Shown here: positions 1-6,370 of the stretch, one piece after another
Layout: each line of letters opens with the position of its first letter
Numbering within the stretch: position 1 is the first letter of the stretch
From: Gemmatimonadaceae bacterium
Lineage (GTDB): Bacteria > Gemmatimonadota > Gemmatimonadetes > Gemmatimonadales > Gemmatimonadaceae
DNA: 6,370 nt
Assembly (NCBI GenBank): GCA_025451425.1
Contig: JANWKK010000131.1
Span: 1 to 6,370, forward strand
Direction: 5' to 3'
Translations under genes and position numbers: made by a program
The notes under the pieces: generated by a model
Seen by the model: the letters and a program-made list of their open reading frames with translations, nothing else
The model's database searches: none
What the model was told of the DNA's origin: nothing

Positions 1-96
1 GAGAGTCGAGAGTCGAGAGTCGAGAGGCCCAGCGAGCAAGACTCGCTGGGCCTTCGCGTTCAACTCTCTACTCTCCACCCTCTACTCTCCACACTA
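1..96. repeat. Inverted arrays of a 7-base repeat flanking a hairpin
   Basis: Bases 1-21 are three exact copies of GAGAGTC, followed by a partial copy (22-26) that runs into the hairpin stem. On the other side of the hairpin, bases 62-96 read as five heptamers: AACTCTC, TACTCTC, CACCCTC, TACTCTC and the degenerate CACACTA. The first array read on the other strand is GACTCTC, so both sides carry the same NACTCTC unit in opposite orientation. The right array also forms a 14-base direct repeat of which 13 bases match exactly (66-78 and 80-92). It reaches the stop codon of the peptidase gene. The left array is cut by the window edge and may be longer. The function is unknown. The two arms could pair and extend the central hairpin. 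Confidence 0.75.
25..53 (-). terminator. Perfect 12-bp hairpin after the peptidase gene, possible terminator
   Basis: Bases 25-36 (AGGCCCAGCGAG) pair perfectly with 42-53 around a five-base loop (CAAGA), and one more G-T pair is possible at 24/54. The hairpin lies about 40 bases beyond the peptidase stop codon, where a terminator is expected. There is no T-tract on either strand: the bases following the stem on the peptidase strand are the heptamer repeat, and on the plus strand only TTCGCGTT follows. It may therefore end transcription inefficiently, serve genes converging from both sides, stabilise the 3' end of the mRNA, or belong to an intergenic repeat family. The structure is certain; the termination role is inferred. 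Confidence 0.5.
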
Positions 97-3000
97 TGGC
101 ACCACATCCGCCTTTACGCTCTGCTCCGGCTGACGCCGCTCCTTGAGATGCTCTTCCATCTTGAGACGCGGAACGCCGTTTACGATCCAGTCTGCCGGCG
201 TCGCGCCCTTCAGTTGGTAATCGAACCACTCGCGCATGCGAACGGCGTAGTCCTTCTGATTGATGGGCCGCTGGAGGCCATGGTTCTCGCCGATATACTC
301 CAGTAGAATCACGTCCTTGCCGAGCTGCCGCAGCGTGTTGAAGTAGGTGATGCCCTGATTGAAATCCACCGCACCGTCCTTGTCGTTATGCAGGATGATG
401 AGCGGCGTCGTCACCTTGTCGGCGTGGAACGCGGGCGAGTTGCGAATGTAGGCGTCGTAGTTCTGAATGAAGTTGCCTTTGAACCGCCCCTGGCTCGACT
501 CGAAGATGCCCTGATTCGTGCCACCCGTATTCCAATAGATCGAGCTGTACATGCTCACCATGTCCGTGAGCGGCGCACCAGCAACCGCCGCGTGGAACAT
601 GTTCGTCCGCGTCACGAGAAACGCGGTCTGATATCCACCCCACGAGTGACCCCAGAGGCCGACGTGACTCGAATCGATCATTCCGGTCGCGATCGCCGCG
701 CGAACGGCTGGCAACACGCACCACACCGCCGACATTCCGGGATCATTGACGCGATAGACGATGTCGGGATCGAGCACCGCATACCCACGGCTGGTGTAGA
801 TGCTGCGGTTCGGCGTACTCGTCTCGCTCGGCGTCACGTACCCGTTGAGCAACTGTGAACGCTTCTCGTAGATCGTGACGAGGAGCGGATACTTCTTGCC
901 TGGCTCGTAGTTGGCTGGCAGGTAGAGCGCGCCCTGGAGCGTGTCGCCCTTGTCGCTTACATACTTGATGAGCTTCGCGCCGCTCGACCACGCGAATTCC
1001 TTCTGCTGTGGGTTCGCGTCGGTGATCTGACGGCCGCCGTGCAGATCGGCGTTCGCGACGTAGTAGTTCGGGAAGTCGAGCGCGGTCTGCCGAGTGTAGA
1101 TGTAGACGTCGGCGTCTCGCGCTTTCGTGAGGTTGTACGACGCGTCGTCCCACATCAGCGACGTCGCACCGGGCTTATTGGGCTCGACGCGCGCAATCCC
1201 TTCCTTCTTCGTCCACTCGCCATACGTGCCGAAATACAACGGCTTCGTTAGGTCGACGCCCTCCTCGAGCTGCGCCGCACCACCGCGACCACCGCGACGT
1301 CCGCGGCCAGCGACCGCGCCAGCGTCGAACGCGTACAGCCGCTGATAGCGAACTTGATTCTTCCGGCCATCGGCCGTGAGATTGATCGGCTTCCCTGATG
1401 TGCCGACTGGCACGCGCCACACATCCCAACCATCGGTCAGCAACACGGCGCTCGCGTCCTTCGACCATGCAAGCACTGGACGGGGGGGAGGCACGATGTT
1501 GTTGTGATCATCGTCGGTGTTCGCGAAGCTGACCGGCGCCTCCTTGGTCACGTTGCGCTTCTGACCAGTGGCGAGGTCGACCGTCCAGTAGTTCGCGTCG
1601 TCGCCCCAGTAGAGAAGCTGCTTACCATCGGGCGCGGAGAGACCGAAAAACGAGAGATCCTTCTTGAGTGCGAGGGTTCGAGCGCCGGTTTTGAGATCGA
1701 TGGCGTAGATGTCGGCATAACGACGGCCATCATAGCTCGAGCGCTGTTCGTAATCGCGGCTGTCGATGCCATACGCGTAATGGTCGTGTGGAAGGAGCGT
1801 GACCTGGCGCAGCGCGTCGTCCGATAGCCGGACGAATTTGTTGTCGGCGATGCGATACTCGACGAGATAGCTGTACGTACGGTCGGCTTGCTCCTGGACG
1901 AGCTGTTGCGATTGCAGTCGGGGATCCTTCCAATGCCAGAGCACGAGCGTTGGATTCTCGTCGTCGGGATCGACGCGGGGCTGGTTGCGCGTGCCGCCCT
2001 CGCCAGGAGCACCCGCCTGAACGATCGGCGTGCGCTGCGCGCCATCGCGATTCGCCATCGTCTCTGTCGGCGCCTTGGGCTTCGCCTCGTGAATTCCGAA
2101 GAAGACGGTGCTGAAGTCGTCGGCGATGCGTGGCGCCCGATCCGCACTTACTCGCATCGCGGCCGGGAAATCGGTGCGGCCAGCGGCATCGAAAACGACC
2201 TTCTTCTGCGCGGCCGTGCCGATGCCGGTGAACGCAACCACGCTGTACAGCGTGTCCTTCGCCACCGTGTCAGGCTTTCCGCGGAGCACGGCGAGCGCCG
2301 GACCGCTGTCTGCCCACGCGAGCCGACGATAAAGTGCCTGATCGCTGTCGATCGGACGAACGACGTCGGTGCGCAGATCGCGCAACTGAACGCCGTTGCC
2401 AATCTCGTCGTGCGCGTCGATGGCGTAGGCCAAGTAATTTCCGGATTCATCGAACGCAAAATCGCCGACGTTGCCGATGTTGATGACCGTGCCGGTCGCC
2501 AACGTGTAGAGCAGGAGATCGGCTCCCTCGCTTCGGCTCGCGCTCGCTGCCGCGCCAGCTCCATTTCCGCGCTCGGTTGGGTTAGTCGTCGGCGCCTCTG
2601 GCGAGTAGCCGTAGAGCGCGATCACTTGCGGCTTGTCGCCCGAGAACGCGAAGCGACGGATCTTGTCGAACTCCGTCTTCTGGCCACTCGCAAGATTGAC
2701 GACAGCGACTTTGTTCTGTACCGGGCGGCGCTGCTGTCGGAGCCGACGTGCGTCGCGCTGAGTTGGATAAATCGTAAACGCGACCCACTTCGAGTCGCCG
2801 GAAATCGCGAGCGTTGCTGGACCGCCCCCTCCGCCGAAAGGATTGCCAGCGGGCGCGGGCAACTCGCCGATGGCGAACCGCTGCTCCGTCGCACCTTGCG
2901 CGGTTTGTCGAACAACCACGCTCGCGTCGCCTTCGTTAGGTGCGAGAACGTATGCGAACCACTTGCCGTCGTCGGAGAGAACCGTGGAGCGGATCGATTT

Positions 3001-3153
3001 CCAGGCCTTGAGATCCGCGGGCGTCATCTGCTTGTTGCCGGCGGTGCGCGTGACAGTCGACGCAGCGGACGTTGGCGATTGCTGCGCGGCCAGACTCGAG
3101 GCGGCAACAAAGAGCGCTGCAAGGCACAGCGACGGGCGAAGAGCGGCGGACAT
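94..3153 (-). CDS. Secreted prolyl oligopeptidase family (S9) serine peptidase
   Basis: This 1019-residue protein should hydrolyse peptides outside the cytoplasm. It begins with a Sec signal peptide (residues 1-23, hydrophobic core LCLAALFVAASS, likely cleavage at LAA/QQ). Residues about 40-730 look like a WD40/PD40-type beta-propeller with repeated blade motifs such as LSDDGKWFAYV. The alpha/beta-hydrolase domain (Peptidase_S9) starts near 735. The triad is Ser837 in GHSWGGY, Asp926 in HNDKDGAV and His958 in ENHGLQRP; the 32-residue Asp-His spacing equals that of DPP-IV. The ATG at 3153 is chosen because GGGAG lies six bases upstream and the signal peptide starts there; an in-frame TTG at 3180 would add nine residues and lacks this support. 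Two low-complexity stretches, GGGGG at 107-111 and an Arg/Gly segment at 616-625, probably sit in propeller loops. The exact specificity (dipeptidyl, acylaminoacyl or oligopeptidase) cannot be read from the sequence. The stop is TAG. Confidence 0.94.
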   Translation of the reverse strand: MSAALRPSLCLAALFVAASSLAAQQSPTSAASTVTRTAGNKQMTPADLKAWKSIRSTVLSDDGKWFAYVLAPNEGDASVVVRQTAQGATEQRFAIGELPAPAGNPFGGGGGPATLAISGDSKWVAFTIYPTQRDARRLRQQRRPVQNKVAVVNLASGQKTEFDKIRRFAFSGDKPQVIALYGYSPEAPTTNPTERGNGAGAAASASRSEGADLLLYTLATGTVINIGNVGDFAFDESGNYLAYAIDAHDEIGNGVQLRDLRTDVVRPIDSDQALYRRLAWADSGPALAVLRGKPDTVAKDTLYSVVAFTGIGTAAQKKVVFDAAGRTDFPAAMRVSADRAPRIADDFSTVFFGIHEAKPKAPTETMANRDGAQRTPIVQAGAPGEGGTRNQPRVDPDDENPTLVLWHWKDPRLQSQQLVQEQADRTYSYLVEYRIADNKFVRLSDDALRQVTLLPHDHYAYGIDSRDYEQRSSYDGRRYADIYAIDLKTGARTLALKKDLSFFGLSAPDGKQLLYWGDDANYWTVDLATGQKRNVTKEAPVSFANTDDDHNNIVPPPRPVLAWSKDASAVLLTDGWDVWRVPVGTSGKPINLTADGRKNQVRYQRLYAFDAGAVAGRGRRGGRGGAAQLEEGVDLTKPLYFGTYGEWTKKEGIARVEPNKPGATSLMWDDASYNLTKARDADVYIYTRQTALDFPNYYVANADLHGGRQITDANPQQKEFAWSSGAKLIKYVSDKGDTLQGALYLPANYEPGKKYPLLVTIYEKRSQLLNGYVTPSETSTPNRSIYTSRGYAVLDPDIVYRVNDPGMSAVWCVLPAVRAAIATGMIDSSHVGLWGHSWGGYQTAFLVTRTNMFHAAVAGAPLTDMVSMYSSIYWNTGGTNQGIFESSQGRFKGNFIQNYDAYIRNSPAFHADKVTTPLIILHNDKDGAVDFNQGITYFNTLRQLGKDVILLEYIGENHGLQRPINQKDYAVRMREWFDYQLKGATPADWIVNGVPRLKMEEHLKERRQPEQSVKADVVP

Positions 3154-3159
3154 AACGAA

Positions 3160-3164
3160 CTCCC
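3160..3164 (-). promoter_or_regulatory. Ribosome binding site of the S9 peptidase
   Basis: On the minus strand GGGAG occurs six bases before the ATG at 3153. This decides the start in favour of this ATG over the upstream in-frame TTG at 3180, which would place the ribosome binding site inside the coding region. Confidence 0.7.
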
Positions 3165-3307
3165 GGTGAGGTCGATGCAAGGGCGAGAAGTTACGCCTGG
3201 CAGGGTAGGATGGGAAACGGGAGCAAGTTGCAGGAAACCGGCGGGCCCACCCCCACCGGACTGCTTCCCTGCGACTTCCTCCCGTTGCCCCCCATACGCG
3301 CGACCCT

Positions 3308-3337
3308 TGTCGAGCGCTGTACCCTTCCTCATACTAT
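3308..3337 (+). promoter_or_regulatory. Possible promoter of the permease gene
   Basis: TTGTCG (3308-3313) and TACTAT (3332-3337), separated by 18 bases, resemble a sigma-70 -35/-10 pair. The -10 element is formed by the left arm of the palindrome, so a protein bound there would block RNA polymerase. Transcription would begin inside or just after the palindrome and give a leader of about 100 bases. Both hexamers match the consensus only in part, so this is a weak prediction. Confidence 0.3.
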
Positions 3338-3356
3338 ATCCGTAACGGATATAGTA
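3332..3356. promoter_or_regulatory. 25-bp palindromic operator candidate
   Basis: TACTATATCCGT (3332-3343) and its exact reverse complement ACGGATATAGTA (3345-3356) flank a single central A at 3344. This is the longest perfect dyad noticed in the intergenic DNA and is richer in A/T than its surroundings. Size and symmetry suit a dimeric winged-helix repressor. A PadR-family gene lies in the same gene group downstream, and PadR proteins bind palindromes at promoters, so it is the first candidate for the binding protein. That link is inference. The site is about 190 bases from the peptidase start and about 105 from the permease start. A transcription terminator is unlikely because the stem is AT-rich with almost no loop and no T-tract. 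Confidence 0.65.
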
Positions 3357-3366
3357 ACGATTCCTT

Positions 3367-3428
3367 GGTTGCTGGTGGCTGCTGATCGGTCGCCACGCAC
3401 TCGCGAGAAATACCAATCACCAACAACC
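3367..3428 (+). other. Imperfect inverted repeat in the permease leader
   Basis: Bases 3367-3381 (GGTTGCTGGTGGCTG) can pair with 3414-3428 over 15 positions, with two mismatches and one G-T pair, closing a loop of about 32 bases. It ends 20 bases before the permease start codon. If transcription starts near the palindrome, this would be a leader hairpin. The long loop and the mismatches make chance similarity possible. Confidence 0.3.
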
Positions 3429-3448
3429 CGTTACCATCAACCGATCCC

Positions 3449-6175
3449 ATGAGCCGAACGCAGCCATACCGTGACGCCAGCGAGCGACTGTTCGGCGTGC
3501 TGCTCCTGCTCTATTCGCGATCCTTTCGCGAGCGATTCGGAGACGAGATGCTCGCGTTCTTTCGAGAACGGCGGAATGAGGCGCGACATCGGCTCGGCAT
3601 TCGAGGGATGCTGCGACTCTGGCGACACCTGCTGATCGATATCGCGCTGAGTGCTCCGATCGAACGCATTCGAGCTCTCTTCAATCGTACCGCTTCCGCA
3701 ACACCCTCGATCGATGTGCCCTGGTCTTCACCCTTCTACCTGGAGCAGGAGCATTCGATGGACGCACTCCTCCAAGACCTTCGCTTCGCGTTTCGCACGC
3801 TGCGCGCGAGGCCGGCCTTTACGCTCGTCGCCGTGCTCACGCTCGCGCTCGGCATTGGCGCGACGACCGCGATCTTCAGCGTCGTCAACGCCGTGCTGCT
3901 CCGGCCGCTACCCTGGCCCGAAGCCGATCGGCTGGTGCTCGTCTGGGGGACGCGCGGTTCGGCCAAACAGAACGGCGTGGTCTACCTCGACTACCTCGAC
4001 TGGCAGACGATGTCGCGGAGCTTCGACGCGCTCGCCGTCATGCGTGGTCAGAGCGTCAATCTCACCGGCGGTGATCAGCCCGAGCGGGTAACCGGATCCT
4101 TTGTTACGTCGAATTTTCTCTCGCTTCTCGGTGCAACGCCCGAGCAGGGCCGGTTCTTCACAGCGGAGGAAACCGACGTCGCAACGAAGCGGCCGGTCGC
4201 GGTGATCACCGACGACTTCTGGCGCACGCACTTTGGCGGGCGAGCGGACATGGTCGGCCGAACGCTCGTACTCAATGGTATTCCCTTCACTGGCGTCGGC
4301 ATCGCGCGCCCGGAAACGTCGGCACCGCTTGGGACGCCCGACGTCTGGATGCCAATCGGGTACTATCCGAATAAGGGCGATCTCGTCGAGCGCGGGCGGC
4401 CCGGTGTGCTGGTCGTCGGTCGGCTCAAGGCAAATGTCTCCGCCGAGAAGGCGCAGGCAGACCTCGATGCCGTCTCAGCGCGCATCGCGGCGTCGTATCC
4501 CTCTACAAATTCGGGCGTCGGAGCAAACATCACGTCGCTGAGCGACCAGATCGTTGGACCAGTCCGAACACCGATGCTCCTCGTACTCGGCGCCGTCGGG
4601 GTTGTATTGCTGATTGCGTGCGCGAATGTGGCGAACCTGCAGTTGGCGCGCGCGGCGTCCCGACGGCGCGAGCTTTCGGTGCGTACGGCGCTCGGCGCAG
4701 GCCGGCCGAGATTGGTGCGTCAGCTGCTAACGGAAAGTCTCCTGTTGTCGATCGCGGGGGGGGCGCTAGGCCTCGCGCTGGCCAAAGGGGGCGTCATGGC
4801 CCTGGCCGCAGAGCTCGCGTCAAGCGTGCCCGTACAAGGAGACATCACGCTCGACGCGCCCGTGCTGCTCTTTGCGATCGTCGTCACGTTAGGCGCTGGT
4901 ATCCTCTTTGGAAGTGCCCCGGCCTGGCAATACTCGCGCGCCGACGTGCGCGACGCGCTGGCCGTCCGCTCGGACGGCGCCGCGGCTCGTCCTGGCCGCT
5001 TCCACATTCGCGGCACTCTCGTCGCGGCGCAGATTGCGCTGAGCGTCGTGCTGCTCGTGAGCGCCGGCCTCTTGATGCGCAGTCTTGTCGCCATTTCGCA
5101 GGTGCAGCCAGGCTTCGATCCGTCGCACACATTGACGCTGCAGTTCCGTCTACCGAACTCGAAATACACGTCCGAAGCGATGATCGCCGACATGTTCACG
5201 CGCACACTCGACGAGATCCGTCGCGTGCCGGGCGTCGAGAACGCGGCGTTGGTGCGCGCGACGCCGCTGAACGGTAATGGCGAGTCCTATCCCTACTTTC
5301 TCGCCGACAAGCCGATCGCGGATCCACAGGCCGCATCGACCGCGCAGCTCAACATCGTGAGTCCAGGATACTTCGCGACGTTGCACATCCGTCGGCTTGC
5401 TGGACGAGACTTCACACCGGACGATCGCGCCGATGGCGCCCCCGTCGCGATCGTGAACGATCAGCTCGCGCGGCGAGCCTGGCCTAACGAGTCCGCGGTC
5501 GGCAAGCGCATTCGCCTCGGCGGCGATGACGCGCCGTGGTCCACGATCATCGGTGTGGTCGGTACGGTGAAGCACTTCCGTCTCGCCGAAGACCCGCTCG
5601 ATCAGGCGTATGTGTCGTACCAGCAGCGGCCACTCATTTTCACCGAAGCCGTCGTTCGCGCTACCGGAGACGCCGGCCCGATCGCCAACGCCGTGCGGGC
5701 AGCGATCTGGCGTGTCGATCGGAATCAGCCCGTGTGGCGCGTTCGCACCATGGATCGCGTGCTCGACGACGCGCGCAATGGTTCGCGGCTTACGGTCTGG
5801 TTCATGGCGTCGTTCGCGACGTTGGCGCTCGTGCTGGCAGCGATCGGTGTGTACGGAGTGATGAGCTATGCCGTCGCGCGCCGTACGCAGGAGGTAGGCA
5901 TTCGTATCGCACTCGGAGCGCGGCGCGGTCAGGTGCTCGGCATGGTGATCCGCGACGGAATGAAAGTGATCGTGCTGTCGCTCATCGTCGGCCTTGCGAG
6001 CGCAGTTGCCGCGACTCGTCTGCTCGCCAGCCAGCTCTTCGGCGTGAGCACCGTGGATCCGCTCACGTTCGCGGTGGTGCCCGCTATTCTCGCCATCGTG
6101 GCTCTGATCGCTTGTTATCTACCAGCTCGACGAGCCAGCCGCGTCGATCCGATCGTCGCGCTTCGCGCCGAGTGA
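3449..6175 (+). CDS. ADOP-family ABC transporter permease (MacB/FtsX type, duplicated)
   Basis: This 908-residue inner-membrane protein belongs to the acidobacterial duplicated orphan permease (ADOP) family: two MacB/FtsX modules fused, with no ATPase domain. Residues 1-103 form a soluble permease prefix ([21 protein letters not shown] at about 22-42). Residues 104-155 ([12 protein letters not shown], then TM1 at about 124-146 and [14 protein letters not shown]) are classic for the family. A periplasmic MacB-like domain covers about 160-370. The first FtsX domain has TM segments near 376-396, 430-450 and 471-490, with the coupling motif [13 protein letters not shown] at 405-417. TM5 (523-543) opens the second half, followed by a second periplasmic domain (about 550-775) and the second FtsX domain (TM at 785-806, 838-855 and 873-890; [14 protein letters not shown] at 811-824). 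It must borrow an ATPase or work without one; the substrate is unknown. No ribosome binding site precedes the ATG at 3449, but the prefix is typical of the family, so this start is kept. The ATG at 3758 is an alternative start. Confidence 0.94.
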   Translation: MSRTQPYRDASERLFGVLLLLYSRSFRERFGDEMLAFFRERRNEARHRLGIRGMLRLWRHLLIDIALSAPIERIRALFNRTASATPSIDVPWSSPFYLEQEHSMDALLQDLRFAFRTLRARPAFTLVAVLTLALGIGATTAIFSVVNAVLLRPLPWPEADRLVLVWGTRGSAKQNGVVYLDYLDWQTMSRSFDALAVMRGQSVNLTGGDQPERVTGSFVTSNFLSLLGATPEQGRFFTAEETDVATKRPVAVITDDFWRTHFGGRADMVGRTLVLNGIPFTGVGIARPETSAPLGTPDVWMPIGYYPNKGDLVERGRPGVLVVGRLKANVSAEKAQADLDAVSARIAASYPSTNSGVGANITSLSDQIVGPVRTPMLLVLGAVGVVLLIACANVANLQLARAASRRRELSVRTALGAGRPRLVRQLLTESLLLSIAGGALGLALAKGGVMALAAELASSVPVQGDITLDAPVLLFAIVVTLGAGILFGSAPAWQYSRADVRDALAVRSDGAAARPGRFHIRGTLVAAQIALSVVLLVSAGLLMRSLVAISQVQPGFDPSHTLTLQFRLPNSKYTSEAMIADMFTRTLDEIRRVPGVENAALVRATPLNGNGESYPYFLADKPIADPQAASTAQLNIVSPGYFATLHIRRLAGRDFTPDDRADGAPVAIVNDQLARRAWPNESAVGKRIRLGGDDAPWSTIIGVVGTVKHFRLAEDPLDQAYVSYQQRPLIFTEAVVRATGDAGPIANAVRAAIWRVDRNQPVWRVRTMDRVLDDARNGSRLTVWFMASFATLALVLAAIGVYGVMSYAVARRTQEVGIRIALGARRGQVLGMVIRDGMKVIVLSLIVGLASAVAATRLLASQLFGVSTVDPLTFAVVPAILAIVALIACYLPARRASRVDPIVALRAE
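3747..3760 (+). promoter_or_regulatory. Internal ribosome binding site and alternative start of the permease
   Basis: AGGAG (3747-3751) sits six bases before an in-frame ATG at 3758. Starting there would give an 805-residue protein beginning [15 protein letters not shown], which is how ADOP permeases without the prefix domain usually begin. The upstream ATG at 3449 has no comparable ribosome binding site. A dual start is possible, but GGAGCAGGAG also encodes ordinary residues (Leu-Glu-Gln-Glu), so it may be coincidence. Confidence 0.4.
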
Positions 6176-6196
6176 GCGGCCAATGAGAATTCACTC

Positions 6197-6202
6197 AAGA
6201 GG
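6197..6202 (+). promoter_or_regulatory. Ribosome binding site of the PadR gene
   Basis: AAGAGG lies eight bases before the GTG at 6211. An in-frame TGA at 6184-6186 rules out any start further upstream, so this site and the GTG define the beginning of the gene. Confidence 0.6.
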
Positions 6203-6210
6203 TCTCCACG

Positions 6211-6370
6211 GTGAAGCGCGCGCCTGATCCGAGAGAGCTGTTGCCGCTGACGCCGGTCGTGCTCCACATCCTGCTGGCGCTGGCGGATGGACGCCGCGAC
6301 GAGGAGGATGCCACTGGTCGCCACGGCTACGCGGTCGCTCAGGAGGTCGAAGCGATGACCGAGGGACAAA
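6211..6370 (+). CDS. PadR-family transcriptional regulator, N-terminal part (cut by window end)
   Basis: The 53 visible codons start at GTG and encode the first part of a PadR winged-helix domain. LLPLTPVVLHILLALADG (residues 10-27) followed by HGYAVAQEVEAMTEG (38-52) is the hallmark of PadR regulators that accompany ADOP permeases. Such proteins are cytoplasmic dimeric repressors of about 110 residues, so roughly half is visible. The ten residues between LADG and HGY (RRDEEDATGR, 28-37) replace the two or three usually found there, a charged insertion between the first two helices. The gene begins 35 bases after the permease stop, on the same strand and with no hairpin between, so co-transcription is likely. 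It could regulate this permease, a second permease beyond the window, or both. The 3' end is missing. Confidence 0.88.
   Translation, partial: MKRAPDPRELLPLTPVVLHILLALADGRRDEEDATGRHGYAVAQEVEAMTEGQ

Larger units (their letters stand above)
3154..3448. other. Divergent intergenic region between peptidase and permease
   Basis: This 295-base stretch separates the start codons of two divergently transcribed genes. The part next to the peptidase (3181-3310) is GC-rich, with C-runs at 3246-3254, 3267-3269, 3281-3283 and 3288-3293, which are G-runs on the peptidase sense strand. The middle holds the AT-richer palindrome at 3332-3356. The part next to the permease (3357-3448) holds an imperfect inverted repeat and no convincing ribosome binding site. 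I see no gene here. Open frames crossing it are extensions of shadow frames. No confident promoter for the peptidase could be picked out. Confidence 0.7.

Noticed and set aside
1..26. CRISPR-like array in the left-edge repeats
   Set aside because: The repeat unit is seven bases and directly tandem, without spacers, so it is a simple repeat.
3154..3180. N-terminal extension of the peptidase from a TTG at 3180
   Set aside because: The extension contains the GGGAG ribosome binding site itself and would put charged residues (MHRPHREFV) before an otherwise typical signal peptide.
1888..3345. 485-codon open frame on the plus strand opposite the peptidase gene
   Set aside because: It lies entirely antisense to the peptidase N-terminal half and then runs into the intergenic region. 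Its product is rich in Arg and Ala without recognisable motifs, as expected for a shadow frame in GC-rich DNA, whereas the opposite frame encodes clear S9 features.
4618..5277. 219-codon open frame overlapping the permease
   Set aside because: It is a shadow in another frame of the conserved FtsX coding sequence, its product is Arg-rich, and it has no family resemblance.
5536..6186. 216-codon open frame overlapping the end of the permease
   Set aside because: It is a shadow of the second FtsX domain, Arg/Ser-rich, with no independent start signals.
6184..6197. TGAG...CTCA dyad with a central GAATTC before the PadR gene
   Set aside because: Only four base pairs match at the outer arms and the inner bases do not pair around the same centre, so it is too weak for an operator claim.
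6183..6227. Short open frame starting at ATG 6183 between permease and PadR gene
   Set aside because: It has only 14 codons before a TGA, no ribosome binding site, and it overlaps the PadR start in another frame.

Overview
The window is a GC-rich bacterial stretch holding two complete large genes and the first part of a third. The best fit by family content is Gemmatimonadota, with Acidobacteriota as the alternative. The reasons are an ADOP-type duplicated permease (a family first defined in Acidobacteria and abundant in both phyla), an ADOP-associated PadR regulator, and a very large secreted S9 peptidase whose signal peptide ends in LAAQQ. This assignment comes from recognising families, not from a search.

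Layout. Positions 1-93 are an intergenic end region: a perfect 12-bp hairpin flanked on both sides by heptamer repeats in opposite orientation. Positions 94-3153 (minus strand) encode a secreted prolyl-oligopeptidase-family (S9) serine peptidase of 1019 residues with a complete Ser-Asp-His triad. Positions 3154-3448 are the shared divergent promoter region and contain a 25-bp palindrome (3332-3356) that looks like a repressor operator. Positions 3449-6175 (plus strand) encode a 908-residue MacB/FtsX-type permease with no ATPase domain. It has an N-terminal soluble prefix and a second, well-placed internal start at 3758. After 35 bases, a PadR-family repressor starts at a GTG at 6211 and runs off the right edge.

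How the parts may fit together (inference). The permease and the PadR gene lie close together on one strand with no terminator between them, so they may be co-transcribed. The palindrome upstream of the permease is a natural candidate for binding by that PadR protein or a paralogue. The divergent peptidase shares the same intergenic region and could be affected too, but nothing in the sequence proves a functional link between the peptidase and the permease. I did not find a clearly new biological system. The most unusual items are the palindrome, the heptamer-flanked hairpin, the possible dual start of the permease and the charged insertion in the PadR helix-turn-helix region.
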